Shown: positions 1 through 6,854 of the stretch, piece by piece
Layout: each line of letters begins with the position of its first letter
Numbering within the stretch: the stretch's first letter is position 1
NCBI GenBank assembly: GCA_017617295.1
Contig: JAFZWN010000148.1
Coordinates: forward strand, 1 to 42,042
DNA length: 42,042 nucleotides
Reading direction: 5' to 3'
DNA from: Clostridiales bacterium
GTDB lineage: Bacteria; Bacillota; Clostridia; Saccharofermentanales; Saccharofermentanaceae
Notes under the pieces: model-generated
Databases searched by the model: none
Told to the model about the DNA's origin: nothing
What the model saw: only the letters and a program-made list of their open reading frames with translations
Made by a program: the position numbers and the translations under genes

Positions 1-2
1 CC

Positions 3-311
3 AAGTACTACGAGAGAGCACAGAAGTATATGCCTAACGGCACATGCGGCGTAATGTGCTTCGGTATCAAGGGCGGAAGGGACGCCAGCGTCAAGCTCAT
101 GGATTCCCTGAAGTTCATCACGATCGTAACTCACGTTGCAGATGCCAAGACCTGTGTTCTTCATCCCGCTTCGCATACCCACCGTCAGCTTACCGACGAG
201 CAGCTCATGGAGGCAGGCGTCGCTCCTGATCTGATCAGGCTTTCGGTCGGTATCGAGAATGTCGACGACATAATCGCCGATCTTAAGCAGGCACTTGATT
301 CGGTCGGCTGA
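3..311 (+). CDS. metY: O-acetylhomoserine sulfhydrylase, C-terminal part (truncated by window start)
   Basis: The reading frame is open from the first complete codon and ends at 311, so only about the last 102 residues are present. The visible sequence carries the C-terminal signature of the Cys/Met-metabolism PLP enzymes: a GGRDAS-type turn, FITIVTHVADAKTCVLHPAS and HTHRQLTDEQ followed by LIRLSVGIENVDDIIADL. This is typical of O-acetylhomoserine (thiol)-lyase, which makes homocysteine from O-acetylhomoserine and sulfide in the cytoplasm. The PLP lysine and N-terminal domain lie upstream of the window. Cystathionine gamma-synthase or beta-lyase relatives share the fold, but the HPASxTHRQL segment fits MetY best. 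No terminator is evident before the next gene. Confidence 0.85.
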   Translation, partial: KYYERAQKYMPNGTCGVMCFGIKGGRDASVKLMDSLKFITIVTHVADAKTCVLHPASHTHRQLTDEQLMEAGVAPDLIRLSVGIENVDDIIADLKQALDSVG

Positions 312-360
312 TTCTTGTATCATCTGACTTTGTAACAATACGGAACGGAAGTGAATTGAC

Positions 361-873
361 ATGACACTTGAAGAGCAGGAGCTGGCGGCTTCGCTGGTCA
401 GGATATTCGAGAATGTAGTCCTCGCGGAGGAGAAATCCATCCAGAAGGGTTATTTTTCCGACCTTTCCATAGCTGAGATGCATACGCTCGATGCCATAGG
501 ACCTTATGAAGCGAGGACCATGAGCGAGACGGCACAGGATCTGGGGATAACCACGGGTACTCTTACCGTGTCGATCGACCGCCTCGTTAAGAAGGGTTAT
601 GTCAACCGCAAAAGGGACGAGAACGACAGAAGAATCGTAAGGATAAGCCTTACGCGTAACGGAAAGCTCGCAGCCAGGCTCCACGGTAAGTTCCATGCCG
701 TATTGGCCAGACATATCCTGGAACCGTATTCCGAGGAGGAGAAGGCCCTGATACTTAAGATGGTCAGGGAAGTTGACTCGTATATGGAGACCCAGGTCGA
801 GCGCTACAATAATGAGGATTACAGAAAGACGGCTAAGGAAGTCGCCAGAGACACCAGAAAGAGAGAGGAATAA
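361..873 (+). CDS. MarR-family transcriptional regulator (FabT-like by context)
   Basis: This 170-residue protein has the MarR winged-helix layout. An N-terminal dimerisation helix is followed by a helix-turn-helix around residues 55-85 (MSETAQDLGITTGTLTVSID) and a basic wing (NRKRDENDRRIVRISLT), then C-terminal dimerisation helices. The start has a GGAAGTG ribosome site. The acyl carrier protein gene begins two bases after its stop. In many Firmicutes the MarR regulator of fatty-acid synthesis (FabT) is encoded beside acpP and binds acyl-ACP, so a lipid-sensing repressor is a reasonable inference. No clear FabT palindrome is visible upstream. The C-terminal 30 residues are highly charged. 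The MarR assignment is firm and the ligand is inferred. Confidence 0.85.
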   Translation: MTLEEQELAASLVRIFENVVLAEEKSIQKGYFSDLSIAEMHTLDAIGPYEARTMSETAQDLGITTGTLTVSIDRLVKKGYVNRKRDENDRRIVRISLTRNGKLAARLHGKFHAVLARHILEPYSEEEKALILKMVREVDSYMETQVERYNNEDYRKTAKEVARDTRKREE

Positions 874-874
874 G

Positions 875-1168
875 ATGGGAGACAACGCAGAGCCCCGAGA
901 ACGTAACTTAGCAGAAGAAGAGTTGGACAGGAAGGACCGTATATTCGAAGATGTACTGAAACTTCTTGTGGAGGAGCTGGGAATATCTCCCACCGACATC
1001 ACCCCTGATCTTCGGATCATGGAAGATCTGGCATTTGATTCGCTTCAGATCTATCAGCTGGTCATCGATCTCGAGGAAGCATACGATATCAGGATGCCGG
1101 ACGAAGTGCTGGATACAGTCGTCACAGTAGGGGATGTTGTCGACCTGGTCTATAAGTTCACATCCTAA
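875..1168 (+). CDS. acpP: Acyl carrier protein
   Basis: This 97-residue protein is longer than usual because of a charged N-terminal extension of about 20 residues before the four-helix ACP fold. The phosphopantetheine attachment site is the DSL motif with Ser56 (LAFDSLQIYQLVIDLEE), followed by the acidic recognition helix II. The start at 875 has a GAGAGAGG ribosome site overlapping the end of the MarR gene. A start further upstream is possible in the same frame but would run deep inside the MarR gene. The stop overlaps the next start by one base (TAATG), so translation with the lipid kinase is probably coupled. It may be a specialised ACP rather than the housekeeping copy, since no fab genes are nearby. 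Confidence 0.9.
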   Translation: MGDNAEPRERNLAEEELDRKDRIFEDVLKLLVEELGISPTDITPDLRIMEDLAFDSLQIYQLVIDLEEAYDIRMPDEVLDTVVTVGDVVDLVYKFTS

Positions 1169-2163
1169 TGAGATATATCGTAATCATCAACAGCAGAGCA
1201 AATCCGAAGACGAGGGAAGCATTGGACGATGCTATACGTAACGTGTCTCTTGTTGATCCCGATCTTCGTAACAGGCTCGAATTCAAATATACCGAATACC
1301 CGGGCCACGCCGCTGACATAGCCACCGAGGCGGCGGCTTCCTACGGCGACAAGGTGACGATAGTCGCGTGCGGCGGAGACGGAACGATCCACGAGATCGC
1401 CAATGCGCTTGCTTTCGGAAAGACACCCATGATCGCCATACCATTCGGAACGGGAAACGATTTTGTTAAGACCACGTTGCCGAACTGGAAGCTCTGGGAC
1501 TTTGAGAGGCTCATCATGAACCTCGACAAGACCGAGATCAAGCCCGTCGATCTCGTAAAGATCGACAGCTATGACATGATGGGCAACCATATAAACCACT
1601 GGTCCCGGTATTTTAACAATGTGGCTTCGATCGGTCTCGACACCAAGGTGCAGGCCAGGGCCAAGGCTATAGTTGCCGCCAAGGATACCAAGTTCAACAG
1701 AAAGACTGCATATATCAGAGCCGCGCTGGCGCTTGTCCTCGGCGGCAAGAGAGGCAACGACTTCTCTTTCGAGCTCGAACTCGAGGACGGAACGGTCTAT
1801 AAGAGCAGCAAGACCAGATATACTCTTCTCAGCATGTGTAACGGAAAGTATTACGGTGACGGTTTCTGTCCTGCCCCCATGGCCGATATATCCGACGGCC
1901 TTATCGATGTCTGCGTCGTTGATGACGTGCCTCTTTACAGGGCGATCCCTCTTCTGGCCGCATACAAGACAGGCAAGCATGTCGGCAAGAACGGCATAAC
2001 GATGCTTAGAGCCACGAGCGGTTCGGTGACATCGCACGATCCATCGTTCCAGCTGATGGGCAATTACGACGGCGAGGACTTTTTCGGAAACAGGATAAGG
2101 TTCGAAGTATATCCCAAAGCTATCAATATGGCATTTTTCCCGGAGGAAGGTTACAAGAGATGA
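1168..2163 (+). CDS. Diacylglycerol kinase-family lipid kinase (YegS/DgkB/BmrU type)
   Basis: This 331-residue soluble protein has the diacylglycerol-kinase catalytic domain. The nucleotide-binding CGGDGTIHE motif lies at about residues 68-76 and IPFGTGNDF at about 91-99, followed by the beta-sandwich C-terminal domain. The family phosphorylates diacylglycerol or related lipids with ATP at the inner membrane face; DgkB recycles diacylglycerol released during lipoteichoic acid synthesis. It overlaps acpP by one base and the following EEP gene by four bases (ATGA), so the three are almost certainly co-translated. The substrate cannot be read from the sequence; sphingoid or undecaprenol-like lipids are alternatives. 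Confidence 0.88.
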   Translation: MRYIVIINSRANPKTREALDDAIRNVSLVDPDLRNRLEFKYTEYPGHAADIATEAAASYGDKVTIVACGGDGTIHEIANALAFGKTPMIAIPFGTGNDFVKTTLPNWKLWDFERLIMNLDKTEIKPVDLVKIDSYDMMGNHINHWSRYFNNVASIGLDTKVQARAKAIVAAKDTKFNRKTAYIRAALALVLGGKRGNDFSFELELEDGTVYKSSKTRYTLLSMCNGKYYGDGFCPAPMADISDGLIDVCVVDDVPLYRAIPLLAAYKTGKHVGKNGITMLRATSGSVTSHDPSFQLMGNYDGEDFFGNRIRFEVYPKAINMAFFPEEGYKR

Positions 2164-3230
2164 AAAAGGTCTTAAAGGTTATCCTGATCGTTCTTCTGGC
2201 GATCGTTCTGATCATCGTCGGCTACGTGGTCTATGTCTTTGCTTCCTATAGCCGCATAGAAGATAATCTCGCTTTGACTCCCGAGAATTCCGGAAGCTTC
2301 GACGACAGTCTGGCAACCGGCACCGAATACAGCATAATGACCTATAATATCGGCTTCGGAGCCTACCTTCAGGACTACAGCTTCTTTATGGACGGAGGCG
2401 AATCCTCATGGGCCAGAAGCGAAGAACTCCTTGTCGAGAATATCGGTAACATCGGTACTTTCGTTGATTCGTTCGAGCCTGACTTCGTCTACCTTCAGGA
2501 AGTTGATATCAACGGCACGAGGACATATCACGTAAACGAATTCGAGATGCTCAAGGAGAGGATAGGCGCGGGAAGCTTCGTCTTCTCGATGAACTACCAT
2601 TCCGCATTCCTGTTCTGGCCGGTAAACGAGCCTCACGGCGCCAACCAGTCCGGAATAATGACATATTCGCGTGATGTCGCTATAGAGAGCGCGCTTCGAA
2701 GGAGCCTGCCGATCTCGACATCCCTTAAGAAGATAGTCGACCTCGACCGCTGCTACAGTGTAAGCCGTATCCCCGTCGAGAACGGCAGATATCTCTGCCT
2801 TTATAATCTTCACCTGTCCGCTTACGGCACTGACGCTTCGGTCCAGGAGGGACAGCGTAACATGCTCTTCGAAGACATGAGCAGAGATGTGCAGGCCGGT
2901 AATTACGTTATCTGCGGCGGCGACTTCAACCATAACCTGAGACAGGGCGCCGTTTCCGACAACATCCCCGCCTGGGCTACACCGTTCCCGTACGATCAGC
3001 TCCCTGACGGCATGAGAGCCGGTTATGTCAATGCCGCTTCGACGGACATGGATACAGATACCTGCCGTAATTCAAACGAACCCTACCAGCCCGGTCACAC
3101 GTTCACTGTAATGGCCGACGGCTTCCTGGTATCCGATAATGTCAGCGTCGATCTCTACAGGACAGTGGACGCCGAGTTCCTTTACTCCGACCATAATCCC
3201 GTTTATATGACTTTCGAGCTTCAGGAATAA
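2160..3230 (+). CDS. Membrane-anchored endonuclease/exonuclease/phosphatase-family protein
   Basis: This 356-residue protein has one N-terminal membrane helix (about residues 5-28, VILIVLLAIVLIIVGYVVYV) followed by an outward-facing EEP domain. The catalytic landmarks are all present: MTYNIGFG, a metal-binding Glu in FVYLQEVD, GGDFNHN and the terminal SDHNPVYM. EEP-fold proteins hydrolyse phosphodiesters or phosphomonoesters of nucleic acids or lipids. Its place behind a lipid kinase and an ACP, and its membrane anchor, favour a sphingomyelinase- or phosphoinositide-phosphatase-like lipid role over a DNase, but that is inference. It overlaps the kinase gene by four bases and is the last gene of the operon. 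No strong terminator follows. Confidence 0.82.
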   Translation: MKKVLKVILIVLLAIVLIIVGYVVYVFASYSRIEDNLALTPENSGSFDDSLATGTEYSIMTYNIGFGAYLQDYSFFMDGGESSWARSEELLVENIGNIGTFVDSFEPDFVYLQEVDINGTRTYHVNEFEMLKERIGAGSFVFSMNYHSAFLFWPVNEPHGANQSGIMTYSRDVAIESALRRSLPISTSLKKIVDLDRCYSVSRIPVENGRYLCLYNLHLSAYGTDASVQEGQRNMLFEDMSRDVQAGNYVICGGDFNHNLRQGAVSDNIPAWATPFPYDQLPDGMRAGYVNAASTDMDTDTCRNSNEPYQPGHTFTVMADGFLVSDNVSVDLYRTVDAEFLYSDHNPVYMTFELQE

Positions 3231-3275
3231 TACCTGTTTCTTTTCCACTCGTTTGTCCGCCCCGCACCGGAAGGC

Positions 3276-3304
3276 TCGTAAAACCGTGCCGGATAAGATA
3301 TAAT
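3276..3304 (+). promoter_or_regulatory. Probable promoter for the BFD-type gene
   Basis: A perfect TATAAT lies at 3299-3304, 31 bases before the start codon. The -35 region about 17 bases upstream (TCGTAA) is poor, so the assignment rests on the -10 box and position. A GGGAGG ribosome site follows. Confidence 0.4.
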
Positions 3305-3334
3305 GATGTTAAAGATCTTTTACGGGAGGCCACT

Positions 3335-3529
3335 ATGGAAAACTATACTATCTGCAATTGCATGAATGTCTCATATTTTGATGTCGAGGACGTACTTCAT
3401 CAGAGCGAGTCTTTCTCGGATGTCGAGAAGGCTTTCGAGAAGGTCCAGGCTGTAACGCAGTGCTCGACGGGCTGCGGCGGCTGCCACGACAAGATCCTTG
3501 ATGCGATCTCCGAGATAATGAGCAAGTGA
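3335..3529 (+). CDS. BFD-like [2Fe-2S]-binding protein
   Basis: This small 64-residue protein has four cysteines arranged as in bacterioferritin-associated ferredoxin-like domains: CxC at residues 7 and 9, then Cys43, Cys47 and Cys50 in a CSTGCGGC segment. In this family CxC plus a distal CxxC-type pair binds a [2Fe-2S] cluster, and the protein either delivers electrons or serves as a small iron-sulfur module related to NifU/NirB domains. Stand-alone copies are common in Clostridia and have no settled role. It has its own promoter, a GGGAGG ribosome site and a strong terminator immediately downstream, so it is a single-gene unit. Confidence 0.8.
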   Translation: MENYTICNCMNVSYFDVEDVLHQSESFSDVEKAFEKVQAVTQCSTGCGGCHDKILDAISEIMSK

Positions 3530-3550
3530 TATTATTTGTGTGATATTGAA

Positions 3551-3588
3551 GGCTCCGCACCGGCGCTTTGCCGTGCGGGGCTTTTTTT
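3551..3588 (+). terminator. Rho-independent terminator after the BFD-type gene
   Basis: A GC-rich stem (GCTCCGCAC.CGGC, loop GCTTT, GCCG.TGCGGGGC, one bulge and one G.U pair) is followed directly by seven T residues. Confidence 0.9.
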
Positions 3589-3610
3589 GTGTGCAGGATC
3601 TGATGCTCTC

Positions 3611-3729
3611 GATGTACCACATTTTCGTTCTGAACTGGGATTATGTGGTACAGGTATATGGTACATTTGGGGTGATGTACCACATTTTCGTTCTGAACTG
3701 AGATTATATGGTACAGGTATATGGTACAT
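3611..3729. repeat. Repeat pair A: two 56-bp direct repeats with GTACC/GGTAC half-sites
   Basis: Two copies lie at 3611-3666 and 3674-3729, differing at only a few positions. Each begins with TGTACCACATTTTCGTTCTG and contains two downstream TGGTAC half-sites about 14 bases apart. In the first copy TGTACCACA and TGTGGTACA form a perfect 9-bp inverted repeat with a 22-base loop. No open reading frame explains the conservation. The block lies between the terminators of two convergent genes, a usual place for extragenic palindromic elements. Confidence 0.85.
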
Positions 3730-3808
3730 CGGCTGAGAAGACAGGAGAGGGTACCGTATGCGCATAGTCTTCGCTCAGTCTGCGCGAGATCAGTCCGTGA
3801 TCAACACG

Positions 3809-3928
3809 TGTACCACTAAAAACGCGAAAACACCGATATCACTGGTACTACTCTCTGGTACATTCTGCTGTTTGTACCACTAAAACCGCGAAAACACCGA
3901 TGTAACTGGTACCACTCTCTGGTACATT
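3809..3928. repeat. Repeat pair B: two further 56-bp repeats with the same scaffold
   Basis: Copies lie at 3809-3864 and 3873-3928. The interior (CTAAAA.CGCGAAAACACCGAT) differs from pair A, but the scaffold is the same: TGTACCAC at the start, TGGTAC about 33 bases later, a second TGGTACATT at the end, and 56 bases in total. B and A therefore look like two subfamilies of one element. The rest of 3730-3808 shows nothing I recognise. Confidence 0.85.
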
Positions 3929-3954
3929 TGGACGTTATAGCGTGATAAAGCAGA

Positions 3955-3988
3955 AACAAAAAAGCCGCGCCCCGGGAAAGGCGCGGCT
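3955..3988 (-). terminator. Rho-independent terminator of the plsC-type gene
   Basis: Read on the minus strand, an 8-bp perfect stem (GCCGCGCC/GGCGCGGC, loop of eight) is followed by a run of six T residues. It starts about 15 bases beyond the stop codon at 4003. Confidence 0.9.
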
Positions 3989-4002
3989 CCTAATCTCATA
4001 AA

Positions 4003-4725
4003 TCAACCCAGATCCGGGTCGAAGTGGAGAGTCTCCATCATGTGCATCCACTCGGTGAGGGCGGCGGTCATCTTGTGGGCGTTGTTGTCGAAGTCCTTAC
4101 CCCACATGGGTTCGCCTACGTAGATCCTGAGCTTCTTCCTCTTGAGGAAGCCCTTGAAAGGGTGGGGGTATTTGACTGTCCTGGGCCAGATCTGATAGGC
4201 GCCGGAGATGTATACGGGGATGAGGGGAGTGCCGGACTTGATCGCCAGATAGCAGGCGCCGTCCTTCATCTCGCCGACCTTGCCGTCGGGGGTCCTTGTT
4301 CCTTCGGGGAAGACGAAGCAGATGTTGCCCTTCTCGACTTCCTTCTTGGCCTTGACGAGTCCGCGCACGGGGTTGCCGTAACGCTCGACTGCGATGCCGC
4401 GGCCGACTCTCATGATCAGGCGCCCGAGGGAACCGTAGTTGGTCTCGAGATCGGCGCCGACCAGGGCGCACATGTGCTTGAAGTGGCCGCGGGGCAGGAA
4501 CTTGGCGATCAGGACACCGTCGGCGAAGCACTGGTGGTTCGATGCGACTACATAAGGGTTGGTCTTCGGGAAGTTCTCCTTTCCGATGCACTTGAAGTTA
4601 ACGCAGATGTCGGTCAAAAGGAGGAATCCTACTTTTGCTATGTGGGGCCAAAGGCCACGCTTGGCGGGATATTTCTCGTCAAGATGCTGGTTGCTGTTAT
4701 GTTTCTTTTCAGTCTCTTCTGACAT
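4003..4725 (-). CDS. plsC: 1-acyl-sn-glycerol-3-phosphate acyltransferase
   Basis: This 240-residue protein is of the PlsC family, which acylates lysophosphatidic acid to phosphatidic acid at the membrane. The catalytic HX4D motif appears as SNHQCFADG, the glycerol-phosphate-binding FPEGTRTPDG follows about 75 residues later, and IPVYISGA marks the fourth motif. A hydrophobic stretch near residues 30-45 (AKVGFLLLTDICV) may associate with the membrane. It has an AGAGG ribosome site and its own terminator, and it is transcribed away from the acyl-CoA/ACP synthetase gene across a short divergent intergenic region. The two could therefore respond to fatty acids together. The donor (acyl-ACP, acyl-phosphate or acyl-CoA) is not visible from sequence. 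Confidence 0.9.
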   Translation of the reverse strand: MSEETEKKHNSNQHLDEKYPAKRGLWPHIAKVGFLLLTDICVNFKCIGKENFPKTNPYVVASNHQCFADGVLIAKFLPRGHFKHMCALVGADLETNYGSLGRLIMRVGRGIAVERYGNPVRGLVKAKKEVEKGNICFVFPEGTRTPDGKVGEMKDGACYLAIKSGTPLIPVYISGAYQIWPRTVKYPHPFKGFLKRKKLRIYVGEPMWGKDFDNNAHKMTAALTEWMHMMETLHFDPDLG

Positions 4726-4762
4726 TAGAATCAGCCTCTTTTGTTCTTTAGATATTTTATTC

Positions 4763-4790
4763 AGTATATCAGATTATTTATTTTTTCAAT
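4763..4790 (-). promoter_or_regulatory. Probable promoter of the plsC-type gene
   Basis: On the minus strand ATTGAA or TTGAAA lies 15-16 bases before TATACT in an AT-rich stretch, about 40 bases ahead of the start codon. Confidence 0.4.
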
Positions 4791-4870
4791 GCAAAAATAC
4801 TTTTATAGACTTCACAAAAACAAAATGATAATATCAATAAGATGCGTTAATCTGCGCAGGGAGGTAAATA

Positions 4871-6727
4871 ATGCGTTCTGTTACAGGAACACCGATCTTC
4901 AAGTCCGAGAGATACGGGAATCTCAAGGAACTTATCACGACCGCGTGCGATAAGCATGCTGCCGTTGATGCTTTTATATTCAGGAGAAATCCCAAGCAGT
5001 CGGAGATCCATAGGACTTATGCCGAGCTTGGTGAAGATATAAAGAACCTTTCCACATACATCTTAAGGAGCGGATACTGCGGGGATAAGCTCGCAGTCGT
5101 AGGTGAGAACTGCTATGAGTGGTTCGTTTCGTATCTGTCTATCCTGTCGACTGACAGTATGGGCGTGCCTCTGGACCGTATGCTTCCCGAGGACGAGCTT
5201 ATAAGCCTTCTCGAGAGATCGCAGGCTAAGATGATCTTCTATCACTATAAGCACCACAACATGATGGTGTCCATCGCAAAGAAGATCGATGAGGGAAGCA
5301 CCACCGCATGTATCGAGAAGTTTATCTGCGCCTATAAGGACGGTCTTACAACCAAAGAACCCTGGCCCGAGGATGACGGCAGGTTCATGGCTTTTGAGGA
5401 CGCCGTTTCCGAGGGTAAGGCTCTGAGAGAGAAGGGCGATACGGGATTCGAGGACGTTAAGGTCAACAGCGAGGAGGCGAGGATCCTCCTTTTCACATCG
5501 GGTACGACATCCATGAGCAAGGGCGTACTGCTGTCCCATAAGAATATCTGCTCGAATGTCTTCTCGATCACGTCCACTCTTTATGTTAAGGAGGGCGACA
5601 GGGCTTTCTCGATCCTTCCTCTGCATCATACTTTCGAGAATACATGCGACATGTTCATGCTGTCGATCGGATGTACGCTCTGTCTGGCTGACGGACTGCG
5701 ATATATCGTAAAGAACCTTCAGGAGTGGCATCCGGATGTCTGTATCTCCGTGCCGCTCCTTTATGAGAATATCTATTCCAAGATCGAGGAGGGTATCAAG
5801 GAATCGGGCAAGCAGAAGCTGATCGATATCATGGTCCCCGTTACCAGGTTCCTGAAGAAGTTCGGACTCGACCTTCGAAGGGCGGTCTTCAAGGATATCC
5901 TCGATAAGCTCGGCGGCAATATGCGTATGGTCGTCATCGGAGGCGCCGGGATAGACAAGAGATATATCGATGCTTTCACCAATTTCGGTATCGATTTCTT
6001 CATGGGTTACGGTCTCACCGAGACGAGCCCCGTTATCTCGGTTACCAACACCGACTGTAATGTTCACGGCAGTGTAGGCCGTCCCCTTTACGGCATCGAA
6101 GCTGCCATCGATTCAGAAGATGAAGGCAAGAAGAATGCCGTCGGCGAGATCATAACGAAGTCCGACTGCGTAATGCTCGGTTACTATAATAACGAGGAGG
6201 CCACGCGCGAAGTCATCGACGAGAACGGGTGGTTCCATACAGGCGATATGGGCTATATCGACAAGACCGGAAGTATCCATGTTACGGGCCGCGTCAAGTC
6301 AATGATAGTTCTGACGAACGGCAAGAAGGCCTTCCCCGAGGAGATCGAGTCCCTGATCGCCGAGATCAAGGGCGTTACCGAGGTCTTTGTCTGGGGTAAC
6401 AGGAACGAGAGAGATGCCATCGATATCTGCGCCAAGCTCCTTATCGACCGTAAGGCGATCGGAAAGGAGATCGGCGGCGATCCCATCCCCGGAGACGGCG
6501 AGATCACGGCTTATCTTAACGATCAGCTTCACGAGGTCAACCACAAGATGCCTTCATATAAGATCGTCCGTAATTATGTATTCTCCGAAAAGGACATGAT
6601 CAAGACGACGACTCTTAAGATCAAGAGACCCAAGGAGCAGGAGGCTATCGAGACGCTCCTGGCCGAAAACAACACCTCGATGAGGGAGATGAACTCCAAG
6701 AATCTCGATACTCTTATCAAGGAATGA
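4871..6727 (+). CDS. Long-chain fatty acid--CoA ligase / AMP-binding protein
   Basis: This 618-residue member of the ANL adenylate-forming superfamily carries the core motifs in order: LLFTSGTTSMSKGVLLSH (ATP P-loop, near residue 210), GYGLTETSPVIS (A5), GWFHTGDMGYID (A7) and GRVKSMIVLTNGKKAFPEEI (A8-like hinge). The last core Lys (TTTLKIKRPKE) lies near the C-terminus. It activates fatty acids to acyl-AMP and then to a thioester, with CoA or ACP as acceptor. The start has a perfect GGGAGG ribosome site. The divergent plsC neighbour suggests uptake and incorporation of exogenous fatty acids into phospholipid. A ligase/acyltransferase (Aas-like) partnership encoded as separate genes is a fair inference. 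Confidence 0.88.
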   Translation: MRSVTGTPIFKSERYGNLKELITTACDKHAAVDAFIFRRNPKQSEIHRTYAELGEDIKNLSTYILRSGYCGDKLAVVGENCYEWFVSYLSILSTDSMGVPLDRMLPEDELISLLERSQAKMIFYHYKHHNMMVSIAKKIDEGSTTACIEKFICAYKDGLTTKEPWPEDDGRFMAFEDAVSEGKALREKGDTGFEDVKVNSEEARILLFTSGTTSMSKGVLLSHKNICSNVFSITSTLYVKEGDRAFSILPLHHTFENTCDMFMLSIGCTLCLADGLRYIVKNLQEWHPDVCISVPLLYENIYSKIEEGIKESGKQKLIDIMVPVTRFLKKFGLDLRRAVFKDILDKLGGNMRMVVIGGAGIDKRYIDAFTNFGIDFFMGYGLTETSPVISVTNTDCNVHGSVGRPLYGIEAAIDSEDEGKKNAVGEIITKSDCVMLGYYNNEEATREVIDENGWFHTGDMGYIDKTGSIHVTGRVKSMIVLTNGKKAFPEEIESLIAEIKGVTEVFVWGNRNERDAIDICAKLLIDRKAIGKEIGGDPIPGDGEITAYLNDQLHEVNHKMPSYKIVRNYVFSEKDMIKTTTLKIKRPKEQEAIETLLAENNTSMREMNSKNLDTLIKE

Positions 6728-6783
6728 TACGATCCCCGGCCGTAATAAAGGAACGGAGAGAATGCTTATAAAACTGTCCGATT

Positions 6784-6814
6784 AATGCCCCGCATCTTCG
6801 TTGAGCGGGGCATT
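6784..6814 (+). terminator. Terminator hairpin after the acyl-CoA synthetase gene
   Basis: A perfect 10-bp inverted repeat, AATGCCCCGC/GCGGGGCATT, has an 11-base loop. The following T tract (TTGAATTAT) is weak, so termination may be incomplete. The right arm overlaps the -35 box of the addB promoter. Confidence 0.65.
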
Positions 6815-6829
6815 TGAATTATGTATAAT
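6801..6829 (+). promoter_or_regulatory. Promoter of addBA
   Basis: TTGAGC (6801-6806) is separated by exactly 17 bases from a perfect TATAAT (6824-6829). Transcription would start near 6836, giving a leader of about 19 bases that contains a GGAGG ribosome site. Confidence 0.75.
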
Positions 6830-6854
6830 TGTACATGAGATCGGAGGCAGGATT

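Noticed and set aside
4024..4722. Plus-strand reading frame (232 codons) over plsC
   Set aside because: It mirrors plsC; the minus strand has the HX4D and FPEGT motifs, a ribosome site and a terminator.
5063..6067. Long minus-strand reading frame (334 codons) inside the acyl-CoA synthetase gene
   Set aside because: It is antisense to conserved adenylation motifs with no supporting signals.
6801..6854. Earlier start for addB
   Set aside because: The ATG at 6801 lies in the terminator hairpin and promoter, while 6855 has a GGAGG site and follows the -10 box.
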